In this document: positions 12,342 through 24,034 of the stretch, in pieces
Numbering within the stretch: the stretch's first letter is position 1
How the letters are laid out: every line of letters begins with the position of its first letter
Source: Myrmaecium sp. VS I D KN 1
Lineage: Eukaryota > Ascomycota > Dothideomycetes > Valsariales > Valsariaceae
Direction: 5' to 3'
Length of the DNA stretch: 64,000 nt
NCBI GenBank assembly: GCA_019775845.1
Contig: JADQAV010000020.1
Location: 248,001 to 312,000 of the forward strand
Program-made: the position numbers and the translations under genes
Notes under the pieces: model-generated
Told to the model about the DNA's origin: nothing
The model's input: only the letters and a program-made list of their open reading frames with translations
Databases searched by the model: none

Positions 12342-13323
12342 ATGGCCGCCCCTCGCTCCGCCTCCCTCCGCGCGCTCAAGACGCTCTCGGCGCACAGCAA
12401 GCAGGTCGTCCACGTCCCCTCCCGGCGCAAGCTGCACATGACCGGGCCGGCCACCTTCCCGACTCCGCTCCTGACCCCCGACCGTCCGGCCGTCAACCTG
12501 CCCCGCGACCTCGCCGGCCTCCGGGCGGAGTGCCAAAAGCGCAGCCTCCCTGTGACCGGATCCAAGGCCGAGGTAAGTACTTACAGTACCTACCATAATC
12601 CCTTCCATCCCAATCCCCACCTTCCCCTCACTGACACCCTCCCCAGCTCATCCAACGCCTCACCGCCGAAGACATCGGCAGCTCCCGCGCCTTCAGCACC
12701 GCCGCCCTAGACGAAACCACCACGCGCCCGTCCCCCACCTCCCCCACCTCCGCACCCGCCACACGCCACTTCAACACCTCCCGCTCCCTCAAAGCCGTCG
12801 GCGACACCTCCACCATCGATTTCGCCTACCTGCCCGACTTCGATCCGGACGCCGGCAACGGTCCCCTCGAACCCATCCGCGTCCCCCTCCTCCCGCCGGC
12901 GTTCAACTCGTACTACGGCGCCGGCGCCGCGGCCACGAGCTATGCCGCGACTGAGCAAGCGGCCGATGCTGACGCCGCACCCCTGGTAAGTCTTCTTCCC
13001 CGCCCTTGTTCTTTCCCTTTGCCAACTCAGTCCAACCTAACTACCCCGACCAGGCCCGCCGCCCCGAGATCCTCACCGTCGCCGCCGACAGCAGCGCCGT
13101 CCACTCGCCCGCGCTCGGCGGCTTCACCTCCGCCGCGGCCGCGGCCGACGCCGCCAACCTCGACGACGCCGGCTCGGTCGACTTCCAGGGCATGGCCGAT
13201 CGCATCAAGCGCTGGCAGCAGCAGCCCGCGACCGACGAAGCCGCCGGGATGGTCCGGGAAATCTGGTCCGGGCTGATGGAGGATCTGTTCGGTGGAAAGA
13301 AGGCGGGGGCGGGGCAAAAGTGA
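12342..13323 (+). CDS. Mitochondrial SAP-domain protein, Aim34-like
   Basis: Three exons, 12342-12572, 12647-12985 and 13054-13323; every intron is phase 0 (GTAAGT..CCCCAG, GTAAGT..ACCAG), giving 279 aa. The N-terminus is Arg/Ser/Ala-rich and lacks acidic residues for ~45 residues, with RRKLHMT, as in matrix-targeting presequences. A SAP motif follows (LPRDLAGLRAECQKRSLPVTGSKAE|LIQRL, shown split at intron 1). A second basic FNTSRSLKAV stretch lies in the middle. The C-terminus (DRIKRWQQQ..MVREIWSGLMEDLFG) is conserved-looking but of unknown role. The arrangement matches fungal relatives of yeast Aim34, a mitochondrial protein without known activity. Nucleic-acid binding through SAP is inference. 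Confidence 0.75.
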
Positions 13324-13759
13324 ACAACTGAGCGCCATGCGTGGGCGAGGAGCCGCGGTGGTGTCGATGACGATGTAGCGGCGTGGTAAAGGTGGAGAGG
13401 TGCGGAAGGGTTGATACGATTCGTCTGTTTCATATCATGTCTATTGATGATTTTGAGGGATCCTTGAACCCCTCTCCGCCCCGGGGACATCCATACCCGG
13501 CACAGTGTAGTACTTTTAATGTATCATCGTACCTTCCTTCGTCCTTCTTCTTTGCCAATCGCCATAGCCTTCCTGACTCTCGATATAGACATAGCCCTCG
13601 AATTCGTCCGACTGGGCCCTCACTGCTCCATGTTCTTCTATTTCCCATTTCCCTCAGAAAATCGATGGATATCACATTGCGCCCCTTCATGCACGCAACC
13701 CTCTTCTCGAAAACGAAGAGGAAAGAAAGAGAGAGAGAGACTAAACAGCCCGGCTCAGC
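13324..13759. other. Convergent 3' intergenic region
   Basis: Separates the SAP-protein gene from the F-box-like gene on the opposite strand. No gene or repeat is seen beyond a short GA-run near 13725. Confidence 0.5.
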
Positions 13760-14887
13760 TCAGTCCCTCAACACACTAACCACCACGCCACGCCCACGCA
13801 ACCGACAGAGAACCTCCTCCGCCCCGCTTCCCGTACCGACCCAGTACTGCTCCACGACCAGGGTGCGCAGACCGGGAAGCGCGCGGGCCAAGCTGCGCAG
13901 CGCCTCCGCGCCCCGCCGTTCGTCCTCCCAGCGGCGGACGGCCCAGGAGCGCGTGCGGGCGGCCTGGCCCATATCCAAGCGTCGTGCGCCGACCGGGAGC
14001 AAGCCCGTCAAGGCCCGGGTCAGCGCATCGCCGCGGCCGTCGTCGTCCTCGTCATCCTCGTCCTCGTTCTCGGTCGGCGGCAACGGCGGCGGGAGTGCAT
14101 TCTCGTCGTCATCCTCAGTCGCCTTCTCGCGCAGCTCGGCGACGATCTCGCCGGCGAGGCGCGTCAGGGCGCGGGTGCGGGTCGGGAACACCAGCTGCGC
14201 ATGACGGGCGTGGTCGGCCCACTCGGGGCGCAGCCGGTTGGCGAACTCGCGCGCGTCATCGGGGGAGGTGAAGACCAGCTCGGCCTGGCTGTAGAACAGC
14301 GGGGCGACCTCGGCGAAGAGGCGACGCGAGGTGAGAAGTAGGTTGACAGGGGAAGCGCGAGCGCCGCGAGGGTTGCCGCCGGGCGAGGAGGCGGGGAAGG
14401 AGCACGGGGTGGCTGTCTGGGGGGACCAGGTGTAGCGTCGGCCGGCGGCGTGTGGGAGCAGGAGAGCTTCGTAGACTTGCAGGCGCAATTCGGGCGGAAG
14501 GCGGAAGAGCGGGGACTGCTCGTGGGAGTTGTTTTCGGCGTGAGTGGTGTTGCCATCGGTAGGAGGTGCCTCGGCTGCGAACTCGGAGGTGGAAGCGGCT
14601 GTTGCAGCGGCCGCCGCAGCGAGCGTACGTGCTTTCCGGGTCTGCTCCAGACGGGCACGGAAGCGAGCAGACAGACGCGAGGCAGGAGTTGCGGCGGAGC
14701 TGTGCGTGAAACGTGAACGATTCGTCCGCGAAGCAGTCGTGTCGTTGTCGGTGGCCTTCGACGCTGACGGCACCGGGCGTCGCACGTCGGCTGCGGTCCA
14801 CAGCGAACAGAGCCGTTTACTCTGGTTCAACATTCCTGTCTCGTCCTCCGCCTTGCGCTTGTAAGAGTTGACGGCTTGAAAGGGCAT
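13760..14887 (-). CDS. F-box-like / DUF7730-type protein
   Basis: A single-exon frame of 375 aa from the chosen ATG (MPFQAVNSYKRKAED). In-frame upstream ATGs at 14968 and 15172 would extend it through low-complexity sequence, so the start is uncertain. An N-terminal basic segment (YKRKAED) may be a nuclear signal. The core motif LFRLPPELRLQVYEALLLPH is the LPPE(I/L)R-type F-box-like helix common in expanded families of Pezizomycotina. It is followed by NLLLTSRRLFAEVAPLFYS, also typical. An acidic insert (ENEDEDDEDDDG) precedes a C-terminal region ending VVVSVLRD. Such proteins are presumed SCF adaptors or of unknown function; no substrate can be inferred. Codon use is very GC-rich, in line with neighbours. 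Confidence 0.7.
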   Translation of the reverse strand: MPFQAVNSYKRKAEDETGMLNQSKRLCSLWTAADVRRPVPSASKATDNDTTASRTNRSRFTHSSAATPASRLSARFRARLEQTRKARTLAAAAAATAASTSEFAAEAPPTDGNTTHAENNSHEQSPLFRLPPELRLQVYEALLLPHAAGRRYTWSPQTATPCSFPASSPGGNPRGARASPVNLLLTSRRLFAEVAPLFYSQAELVFTSPDDAREFANRLRPEWADHARHAQLVFPTRTRALTRLAGEIVAELREKATEDDDENALPPPLPPTENEDEDDEDDDGRGDALTRALTGLLPVGARRLDMGQAARTRSWAVRRWEDERRGAEALRSLARALPGLRTLVVEQYWVGTGSGAEEVLCRLRGRGVVVSVLRD

Positions 14888-15968
14888 CTTCGTGTGTTGT
14901 GTGAGGTGGGAAGGGCGGGTGGCAGGGAGCGTCGCGGAGATTGCGGTGGTGATTCCAGCGTCGGCCATGACGGCGGTGGTAACGGCGGTGGTGTAGGGGA
15001 AGTGAGGGGGCAGCAGAGAGGCACGCTCACAGGAGCTCCACAACCCGTGCCCGGAGGAAGACGAAGCTGGAAGGTTCGGATGTGAAGAGAGGCCGCTTGT
15101 GACTGCGAAGAGAATCGTGAATCGTTCCTCGAGAAAGTCGGGTTGCGTTGTGTGGGTTACGACGAGGTGCAACTGCGACGGACGGCGGGCGGCGGGGGAA
15201 GTGAATGACTGTCTCGGAAGAGCCGCAAGTGCACTGAGTATGTAGTATAGTGAAGTACTAGTAGAGAGGTATACGGTAAGGTATCGGTAAGGTATCGCAG
15301 GAAGGCAGAAAGGCAGAAAGGCAGAAAGTCAGAAAGTCAGAAAGGCAAGAAGGCAAGCAGGCTGGAATGAAGGAAGGAAGGAAGGAAGGAAGGAAGGAAG
15401 TTCGGACAGTTCGCTGCTTTTCGAGGGAAAATGGAAGGAGAAGCAGCAATGATGTTGTTGGTGGGAGTCAGTACGGAGTAGTTACTGAGGTCTGTGAGGT
15501 AGTGAGGGGGCAAAGGTTTTTTCTGCGTGTCGGGCCAGCCCTGCAGCAAGGGGACCTTGGGATCCATCAGCCGAGCCGAAAGGTCCACGGATCGTGATCG
15601 GGATCGTGATCGAGGTACAACGAGGACGGTAGGAGTCGGGTAGTGACCGTTCACTTGGGATGAGGTCAATGTTCGATTTAAGAAAATGGTATTCTTCTTG
15701 ATGACAGGCTATGGCAAATACTACTGAATAACTACTGTACTGGTCGGTATTCACGCGTTCTGCTTTCGTTCGTTATTCGAAGCCAACTCAAGGATGGACA
15801 AGGCTGAGTCGCTTCAGTTCACACCATCTCGTAGGAAGGAGACCTATGTGCAAGCAGCACAGCACAAACGAATCGCGCCCTCCCAAAAATGTGATACGTC
15901 TCTATCGAAGAAAACAACCAAAGAATCTCCCCCCTTCATCCACCAAGATGAACTAGCCCTCCTCGAAC
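14888..15968. other. Intergenic region with tandem repeats
   Basis: Lies between the F-box-like start and the 3' end of ALG11. The part at 14888-15172 is open in the F-box-like frame and may be its 5' UTR or N-terminus. The part at 15298-15402 is a tandem-repeat block. The rest shows no gene. Confidence 0.45.
15298..15402 (+). repeat. Tandem purine-rich repeats (GGCAGAAA)n then (GAAG)n
   Basis: Six or so imperfect 8-nt units (GGCAGAAA / GTCAGAAA) grade into GGCAAGAA units. After a short spacer come about nine GGAA/GAAG tetranucleotides. Simple-sequence origin by slippage is likely. Confidence 0.9.
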
Positions 15969-17824
15969 TTAAGCAGTCCTTGCTCCACGTGCCCGACTCA
16001 ACCGCACCAGCTTATCCATCTGTCGCAACCACTTCTCCGTAAAGGCCGCCTCGGTGAACCGCATCGCGCTCTGGCGCGCCCGCCGCCGCATCGCCAACGC
16101 CTCGTCCGGCGGCAATGACAGCGCCTTCTGGAAGCCCGCCGCGAATTCCTCGGCGGTCTCGGCGTGAAACCCTGTGGTGATCCCTTGTCAGCGAGACGGT
16201 CCTGCCGGAAACACCCAAGTAGCACCCCAAGACATGTCACCACCTACCGGTCGGCTTGCCGTCCATCTCGACGACGATATCCATCTTCGGTCCCGCCGTG
16301 TTGTGAACCACGCCGATCAAGCCGGCGGCCTGGTACTCGACCACCCCGATCCCGAAATGTTCGTTCCACATCCCGTTCACGCCCACCGAGGCCCGGCGAA
16401 GCCACTCCAGGATCTGCGGCCACGTCGCATCGCACACGAACTCCACCGCCTCCTTGATCTTGAGCTCGTGCGCGAGGAGGCGAAGCTTGTAGACGCGCGT
16501 GGCATCGTCCGAATCCCGAACCGAACCGACGAGGATCAGCTTCGGTGGCTCTTTCCCCTTCCACGACGGATCCTCCTTGACGGCGTGCCAGAACCGGTCG
16601 AAAGCCTCCATGATCAGTGTGTGATTTTTTTCCGGCCGGAACTGGGCGATGTAAAGAATGTACGGTCTCCGCTTCTTCTCGCTTTCCTCCGACACCTCGA
16701 CCGCTTCCGCAACCTCCTCGACCGCCACGGGCGGAAACACAACCGCGATATCGTTGTCACCCCCCTGCTTGCCCGCCTTGGCTCTCCTCGGTCCCCAAAG
16801 CTGCTTGATGTGATTCTGTGTCCACGAACCGTTCGTTATGACCACGTCGATGTTACTTCCCACCCAGCTATACAGCCACGCGAACGCGTGCCAGTATTTG
16901 CGCTTGACCGACCCCTTGAAGCCCTCTCCCGTCCCCGCATTGAGTCCTTGCCCTCCTGCGGAGAGCGACGCCAGCATGTCTGTCGAAATCGTAGGGTAGT
17001 GTACGTAGGCACCGGTAGGGACGTCGGGAAACAGCCAGTGACAAAACGCAAGCGTGAAGGCATAGCCCATAGTATCGATGAAGATATCGGGCACGAGGAG
17101 TCCGAACGCGTCTGCCGCCAGGACGAGCGAGCCAAGGGACTGGCCGATCAGTGTAAACCGCGGCCACGTGCTGGCAAGGACGTAATGGCGGGTGGTGAGG
17201 TAGAGGAAATGCACCGTAGGCGGGTGCAGGTGAATGTTGAAACGATCCTGGTCCCGTCAGCTCCCGTTGCAGCCGGAAAACGCGGCGGTCTCGATAGCTA
17301 CCTCGACGCGCTTCAGGATGGCGTCCTTGTCCGCATCGTGATCGCCCGTGTACACCACGCAGGTGGCCGACCGCCAGCGGTCCTGCGTCGCGCGGATCGC
17401 TGCCCAGAGAACTCTCTCGCCCCCGCCGCCAGCGTTACTGCAGGATTCAGGGTCAGTCAGCCCAACGCACCTCGGCGCCCGAGAGCACAGCAAAACGCTC
17501 TCACCAGAACGGATGGAAGAAGCCCACGATGCCTCTCCACTCCCGGTCCGCCATGTCCACGTCCTTCGCAGCAGCGGCGGTAACGCCCGTCCCGGAGGGG
17601 GCGCCTTCCACCTTTTCCCAGTCGTCATCCTCGCCGCCGCGGGAGACACGCTTCCCCTTCGTCGCGTCGGTCCTCTGGTCCGACAGCAGCACGCTCCGTC
17701 GGTGCCGGGTGCTCTGGCGGAAGTACCAGCCCAGCAGCCGTCCCACGAACCGGACGAGCTGCGGGAGCAGCAGCAGCGCCAGCGCCGGGAGCACGGCCAC
17801 GAGCGTGATCAGCAGCTTTGCCAT
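15969..17824 (-). CDS. ALG11: GDP-Man:Man3GlcNAc2-PP-dolichol alpha-1,2-mannosyltransferase (Alg11)
   Basis: Adds the fourth and fifth mannoses to the lipid-linked oligosaccharide on the cytosolic face of the ER. Four minus-strand exons, 17824-17505, 17437-17302, 17247-16248 and 16171-15969, all in frame; 552 aa. An N-terminal membrane anchor (LLITLVAVLPALALLLLPQLV) is followed by GFFHPFCNAGGGGERVLW, with the junction in the Cys codon: the classic Alg11 start of the GT-B fold. Then come FNIHLHPPTVHFLYLTTRHY, DIFIDTMGYAFTLAF and TGAYVHYPTISTDML. The nucleotide-sugar side shows YILYIAQFRPEKNHTLIM and the GT4 E-x7-E-like block HFGIGVVEYQAAGLIGVVHN. The second intron hides an in-frame stop. Identity is firm; the only doubt is the exact N-terminal ATG. 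Confidence 0.95.
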
Positions 17825-19506
17825 CCCGAACGTCGACCACCGAGCAGCGAGAGACGGGAGCGGGAGCGGAAGCGGGGCGGCAGAGGAAGGAAGATCATCC
17901 AGTCGGACAACGAGGGCGAACAGGTCGGCGTGTAGTCCAGGATGCCGGGGAGTTCAGTTTGGCGGGAGCGGAGAGAAAGAGTGTATGTGTGAGCGAAGGA
18001 GGTAGTACTAGTAAGTTATATCGTACGTAAAGAGTGCTGAGCCACTGATGACTTATGTATGAATGTAGAGGTAAGTATCGCTCGTCGCTCGTGGTTACTT
18101 ACTACTGTACTTCAAGTTCAAGTTACTATGTACGATGGATCGATCCTGGTCGTGTTGCTATCGGATGGGGCTGATGCCACCCTCCCCTTCCGCGCCGACC
18201 ACCAGGGAAAACCAGCTGCGCGGCCCGTGCCTTCCCCCCCCGTTCCCAGCGCCACTGGCCTAGACCTACCCGACCCCTTCCATGATTTACAGTAGGCAGG
18301 CTGTAGAATGTAGGCCTCATCTAATATAGATATATATATAGATATATATACGCATTAATAGGAGTAGTACGCATCGTACTTTTATCAAGGGGATAATTTC
18401 GAAACCTGGAAATTTCCCGCCATTTATTCCGTACCAGCCACTTCAGCCGGAGAGGCAGAGACAGAGAGTAGAGCGGGAAGAAAGGGTGTTTTGTATATAT
18501 TGGTTCATACTTGTGTGACCGAGTCTTTCCCCCCTTACAGAAATCAGAGACAAGCTGGTCCGTTTCCCCCGGTTTCCCTTCGTTCCTCCAAGAGAGAGAT
18601 CATGGATGCTCTCTCTCTCTCTCTCTTTCTCTCGTTCCAGAACGCCAACAAAGCAAAACAGAGGACGAAGGAGAGCAAAGCACCAAAAAGAAGAAGGACA
18701 CTGACGGGGATGATAGGTACACCCTCGCCATGACCGATATCTCCTCATCCATCTACCTTCTAAACCCTCCTTTCCCCGTCACCCTTCCTGACAGAGAACG
18801 TTGGCACGGTGTGGAGCGTACTAGGGACGATGATCGTGTCCTAGGGGGAGCCAGCGAAGTGGAGTACGGCAAAGGGCAAATTATACTGCACGTCGAGAAG
18901 TAGGTACCATACGAAGTACTTACTACTCTCGAGACCTTGCGTGGTGAGGACGCGACTTCCAGCTACGATATTATACGTGACCATGATAACAATAGGTGTC
19001 CGCCGCCGCCAGAATGAAGGTCCTCCCCACCACTCATCCTGAACAAACGTGCAAATGGTATCAATAAAATCCCATATAACCAAAGGAATCACAGACAATA
19101 TATGGGAGTAATATACTCCTGTATACCAATACAAAGTACTAATCGAGAGGAAAGAAAGGATATGCTCAGGGCGTATCTAAGAATAGAATAGACAGACGAA
19201 AGCTCATCTCAATCGTGAAAGAAAAAGAAATCCTATAACTCGACCAGAACTCCATGCTTTTTGTGTAGGAACTCCTCGAATGGCAGTGAGTGGTGAAACT
19301 TTTGAGCGGCCCCTCCCAAAAAAATGCTGGATAAAAAGGAAAAAGAAAAACGGGAAAACGCCGTGCCAAGGAGCATAGATGATGCTGAAAGACCGAGGGT
19401 TGCACACGCTAGAACGCAACACGATGACGGAGGTCCGAAGGACTAGAGCCGATGGATGAACGAAGAGGAAGTGAAGGCTGGGGATGCAGCATTGCATAGC
19501 AATGCA
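17825..19506. other. Intergenic region, no gene supported
   Basis: 1.7 kb between the 5' end of ALG11 and the 3' end of the Ups2-like gene. It has a short TATAGATATATA run (about 18325-18352) and a CT-repeat near 18612. Short frames show no recognisable domain. Confidence 0.45.
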
Positions 19507-20190
19507 TCAGAGCTTGGCAGCGTCCGGATTCTTCCCATGCCGGCCCTGATCCTGCATCTTCCGCAACTCGCGCATCTCACGCTCCTGCGCGAACACCTTC
19601 CGGCTCATCTCCAGCACCATCTCGAACCCCTCCCGACCGCGGGCAGCATTCTGCTGGAAGCGCTCGACGGTGAACTGCTCGATGCTGTTCTTGACCTTCT
19701 GCCAGCCGCCGCACAGCGCCGTGATCCGCGCGTTCTGGTAAAATTGCGTCTTGTGCACCGGGTCCGTCGGCGAGGGCTGGTAGACGACCGTTTCGCGGAC
19801 GGAGAGCAGGTCGGACCAGGTCATGTTCATGGAGCACATGGTGACCTTCTTCGCGTTCGGGTCGACGTAGGAAGTCTCGTACACGTACGAGGTGTCCTGG
19901 CCACCGAGGAAGGAGTTCAGCCATTTCGGAGCGGATTGCTTGCAAGTGATCAGACGCTCGGTGCGGAGCTGCAGGGAGGACCACTGTTAGCTGGCATTCT
20001 CGCATGGGAGACGGGGAATGGTGCTTGGGGCACTTACGATGCCAGTGGACGAGTCCACGGATCGAGAGAGCGTGTCGACGGCGATCACATGCGGCGTCTT
20101 CTCGTTCCAAGGCGAGTACTTGCGCCAATTGGCGGTCGAGACCTCTTCCCAGGAGTAGTCAAAGTCGGAGGTTGTCGCGAAGACCTTCAT
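19507..20190 (-). CDS. PRELI/MSF1 lipid-transfer protein, Ups2-like
   Basis: Intermembrane-space lipid-transfer protein of the Ups/PRELI family; yeast Ups2 with Mdm35 moves phosphatidylserine to the inner membrane for PE synthesis. Two minus-strand exons, 20190-20038 and 19968-19507 (GTAAGT..CCTGCAG, phase 0); 204 aa. The whole protein is the PRELI domain: MKVFATTSDFDYSWEEVSTA, then THVIAVDTLSRSVD-like HVIAVDTLSRSVD, LRTERLITCKQSAPKW and MCSMNMTWSDLLSVRETVVY. MK(V/L)F..(D/N)F(D/N)Y and HVIAVDVL-type motifs fit Ups2/Ups3 rather than Ups1. No cleavable presequence is seen, as expected for the family. The C-terminal amphipathic helix (ARGREGFEMVLEMSRKVF) is the usual lid/tail. The subtype call is inference. 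Confidence 0.88.
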
Positions 20191-21945
<1,755 letters not shown>

Positions 21946-23673
21946 CTACTCGGGGGGTAAAGGATCGAAGATGGAAGAAAGTTGCGAAGTGATGGAGCGC
22001 GGGAGGAGCGAGATGAGAGCCGGGTTATCGGTGAGGATGGTATGACGTGCGATGTTGAGCATAAGCGCCGGTGAACAATCGGACTGTGTTCCGTCGGGTT
22101 CTCGAGAGGCGGTGCGCGAAGCGATCTCGAAGAGGAGCGATGTTGCCTCAGGCGTGTTCCATAGATCCTTTGCGCGGACAACGTAAAGCTCTTGGTGTAG
22201 CTCTTCCTCAGGATTGCGCGGCCGCTTGCCCCAGATCCTCGGTGGGATGGGATCCAGGTCGAGTTCTTGGAATAGACGAGCGGCTACCCATGGGAAACGT
22301 GACATCGCCTCGTCAAGCTTCTTCCGACCGGCTTCGTGCTCGTTCGCTTGGATGTGCGCCAGGCCAACGGAATATGCGATGTTTGGCAAATCCGCCCACC
22401 GCGTCTTGAAGTACGGTGATTCATTGAAGTGGAGTAGTTGCTGCGGCTGGCGCGCTCTCAGTGCGAACTGGTCTATGACTAAACGGACACAATATGGATC
22501 CCCTTCAGGATCCAGACTGAGTAAGAGTTTAGCCCATTCAAGAGCCGTTCGCCATGTCGAGCGCATCCCCAGATTAGAGATGTACCGCCATGCGGCGAGC
22601 CAAAACTCCCTGTTCTCCGGGATATCGAAGTCCAGGCGAGCCTTACCCTGCGAAAGGCTGCTGGCAAAACTGGAATGGACCGTCCTTCCGAAATTGAAGA
22701 GGGCTCGTTCGAGTAGATCTCCGGATGTAGCATGATCCCGCTCCTGTTTCGCTATTTCTGATACTTGGAGGAGGGTAGAGATATGGTATGGGTTGTACTG
22801 CAGAAGGGAAACCATACGGTTCGGATCCATCGATACCACGCAAGACTCAAATTGTCTCTGGACGTCCTGATAGCTGGAGTTGTGGATGAACTTGTACTCT
22901 ATAGCGCCACTGGGAAACCTCTGTACAAGCTCCATGCCGAGACCTCCTGATGTGGCCTGCGGCCAGTCCTCCTTCCCCTGGATGAATAGGTTTCTGCGCA
23001 GCCCCAAGGTAGCAAGGCTTCGAATCCCAGGCTGATTGCGGCCCGCGACGACCCCAGCCAATCCCATCTGACGTGTCCGTCTGTCCCTTCTTCCCCTCCC
23101 TGGGGCTGCAGGCTCCTCTCGATCACCTTCTAGCGCAGCACGGCCGAAGAGCTTTCGCATCTCGTTTTCGGCATGTAGATTGGTGGCGTCTATGGCAAGC
23201 ACCGTGAAGACGTCTGCCTGTTCCGTTTCTCCACTGGGACGGCCTCCAGGGAGTACTTCGTTGCTGTTCTGCAAAGTTAGGAAGCGGAGCGTCGCATCCA
23301 TGTCATCTCCATCGGCCAATGTTGTGCCACCTTTTCCTTTGGTGTTATCCTTTCTCTTTTTCTTCCTGGAAGCTTTCGGTTTCGATTTCGGTTTCGGTCT
23401 CGATTGCTGGTTGGGGCCCGCGTTGTTTTCCTCGTCAATAGACGGTTCCGCTAGATGTTCCTCGTTGTCGTCCTCCTCATTCTCATCCTCGGCCTCCTCC
23501 TCATTATCTTCCACGAGTAAAGCAAAGAAACTGGCCTTCTGGGTTTCTGCTGATCTCCTTTTCTCCGACCTCTGCCCTTCGATTTGCTCATCCTCCTCCT
23601 CTTCTTCTGCACGTTCAATGGCCTGGCGCTCTTCAAGCTCCCGCTGCGCTCTTCTTAGGGCTCGGGCTGACAT
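21946..23673 (-). CDS. TCF25 / Rqc1 family, ribosome quality-control factor
   Basis: Rqc1/TCF25 works with Ltn1 and Rqc2 on stalled 60S subunits and helps extract ubiquitinated nascent chains. One exon from the ATG at 23673 (MSARALRRAQRELEE, the usual family start); an in-frame ATG at 23706 is less likely; 575 aa. The N-terminus is basic, then strongly acidic (EEEEEDEQ, DNEEEAEDENEEDD), then a Lys-rich PKPKSKPKASRKKKRK stretch. The conserved TCF25 domain starts near FIHNSSYQDVQRQFESCV and contains MVSLLQYNPYHISTLLQVSE and DLLERALFNFGRTVH. Further on are FWLAAWRYISNLGMRSTWRT and YFKTRWADLPNIAYSVGLAH. The protein ends SSIFDPLPPE. A small downstream exon cannot be excluded. The gene is divergent from the PP2C gene. 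Confidence 0.9.
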   Translation of the reverse strand: MSARALRRAQRELEERQAIERAEEEEEDEQIEGQRSEKRRSAETQKASFFALLVEDNEEEAEDENEEDDNEEHLAEPSIDEENNAGPNQQSRPKPKSKPKASRKKKRKDNTKGKGGTTLADGDDMDATLRFLTLQNSNEVLPGGRPSGETEQADVFTVLAIDATNLHAENEMRKLFGRAALEGDREEPAAPGRGRRDRRTRQMGLAGVVAGRNQPGIRSLATLGLRRNLFIQGKEDWPQATSGGLGMELVQRFPSGAIEYKFIHNSSYQDVQRQFESCVVSMDPNRMVSLLQYNPYHISTLLQVSEIAKQERDHATSGDLLERALFNFGRTVHSSFASSLSQGKARLDFDIPENREFWLAAWRYISNLGMRSTWRTALEWAKLLLSLDPEGDPYCVRLVIDQFALRARQPQQLLHFNESPYFKTRWADLPNIAYSVGLAHIQANEHEAGRKKLDEAMSRFPWVAARLFQELDLDPIPPRIWGKRPRNPEEELHQELYVVRAKDLWNTPEATSLLFEIASRTASREPDGTQSDCSPALMLNIARHTILTDNPALISLLPRSITSQLSSIFDPLPPE

Positions 23674-24034
23674 CCCGTCGCGGTTGCGGGCGCGCGACAA
23701 CGTCAAAGTTTCGAGGGAAATCTAAGTTGAACTGGCAACGTTGTGGAGAGCACGGTTGCAATTAAATCCGCGTTTCGACCGTTATACCGTATACCGGGCA
23801 ATCGTCTCGCGATGACGGCGATCTAATGCTAGCGGACGTAGGGTGTCGGCGTTCGACTAGTATCTACGGTATATAAAGTATGACGCTGACCCTGTCTTCG
23901 CCAAGAGTGGATTCGTCGGGGGTGCCTCACATCCACTTCTTACACCTGCACGCCGTGCACTAGAACCTACACCTCTAACCTCCCACAAGACCGATTTTTT
24001 GCCCCGACGGGTTTAGAAACTACGCTCGCTCTCA
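23674..24034. promoter_or_regulatory. Divergent promoter region TCF25-like / PP2C
   Basis: A 361-bp head-to-head spacer. It contains short AT-rich patches (around 23775-23880) and pyrimidine-rich DNA just before the PP2C start. No defined operator is recognised. Confidence 0.5.

Noticed and set aside
16174-17583. 469-codon plus-strand open frame opposite ALG11
   Set aside because: It is antisense to ALG11 exons, has an Arg/Pro-biased composition and no recognisable motif; the open frame is a by-product of GC-rich codon use on the other strand.
23180-23725. Ser-rich plus-strand frame over the TCF25-like gene
   Set aside because: Mirror image of the acidic/Lys-rich N-terminus of the TCF25-like protein.
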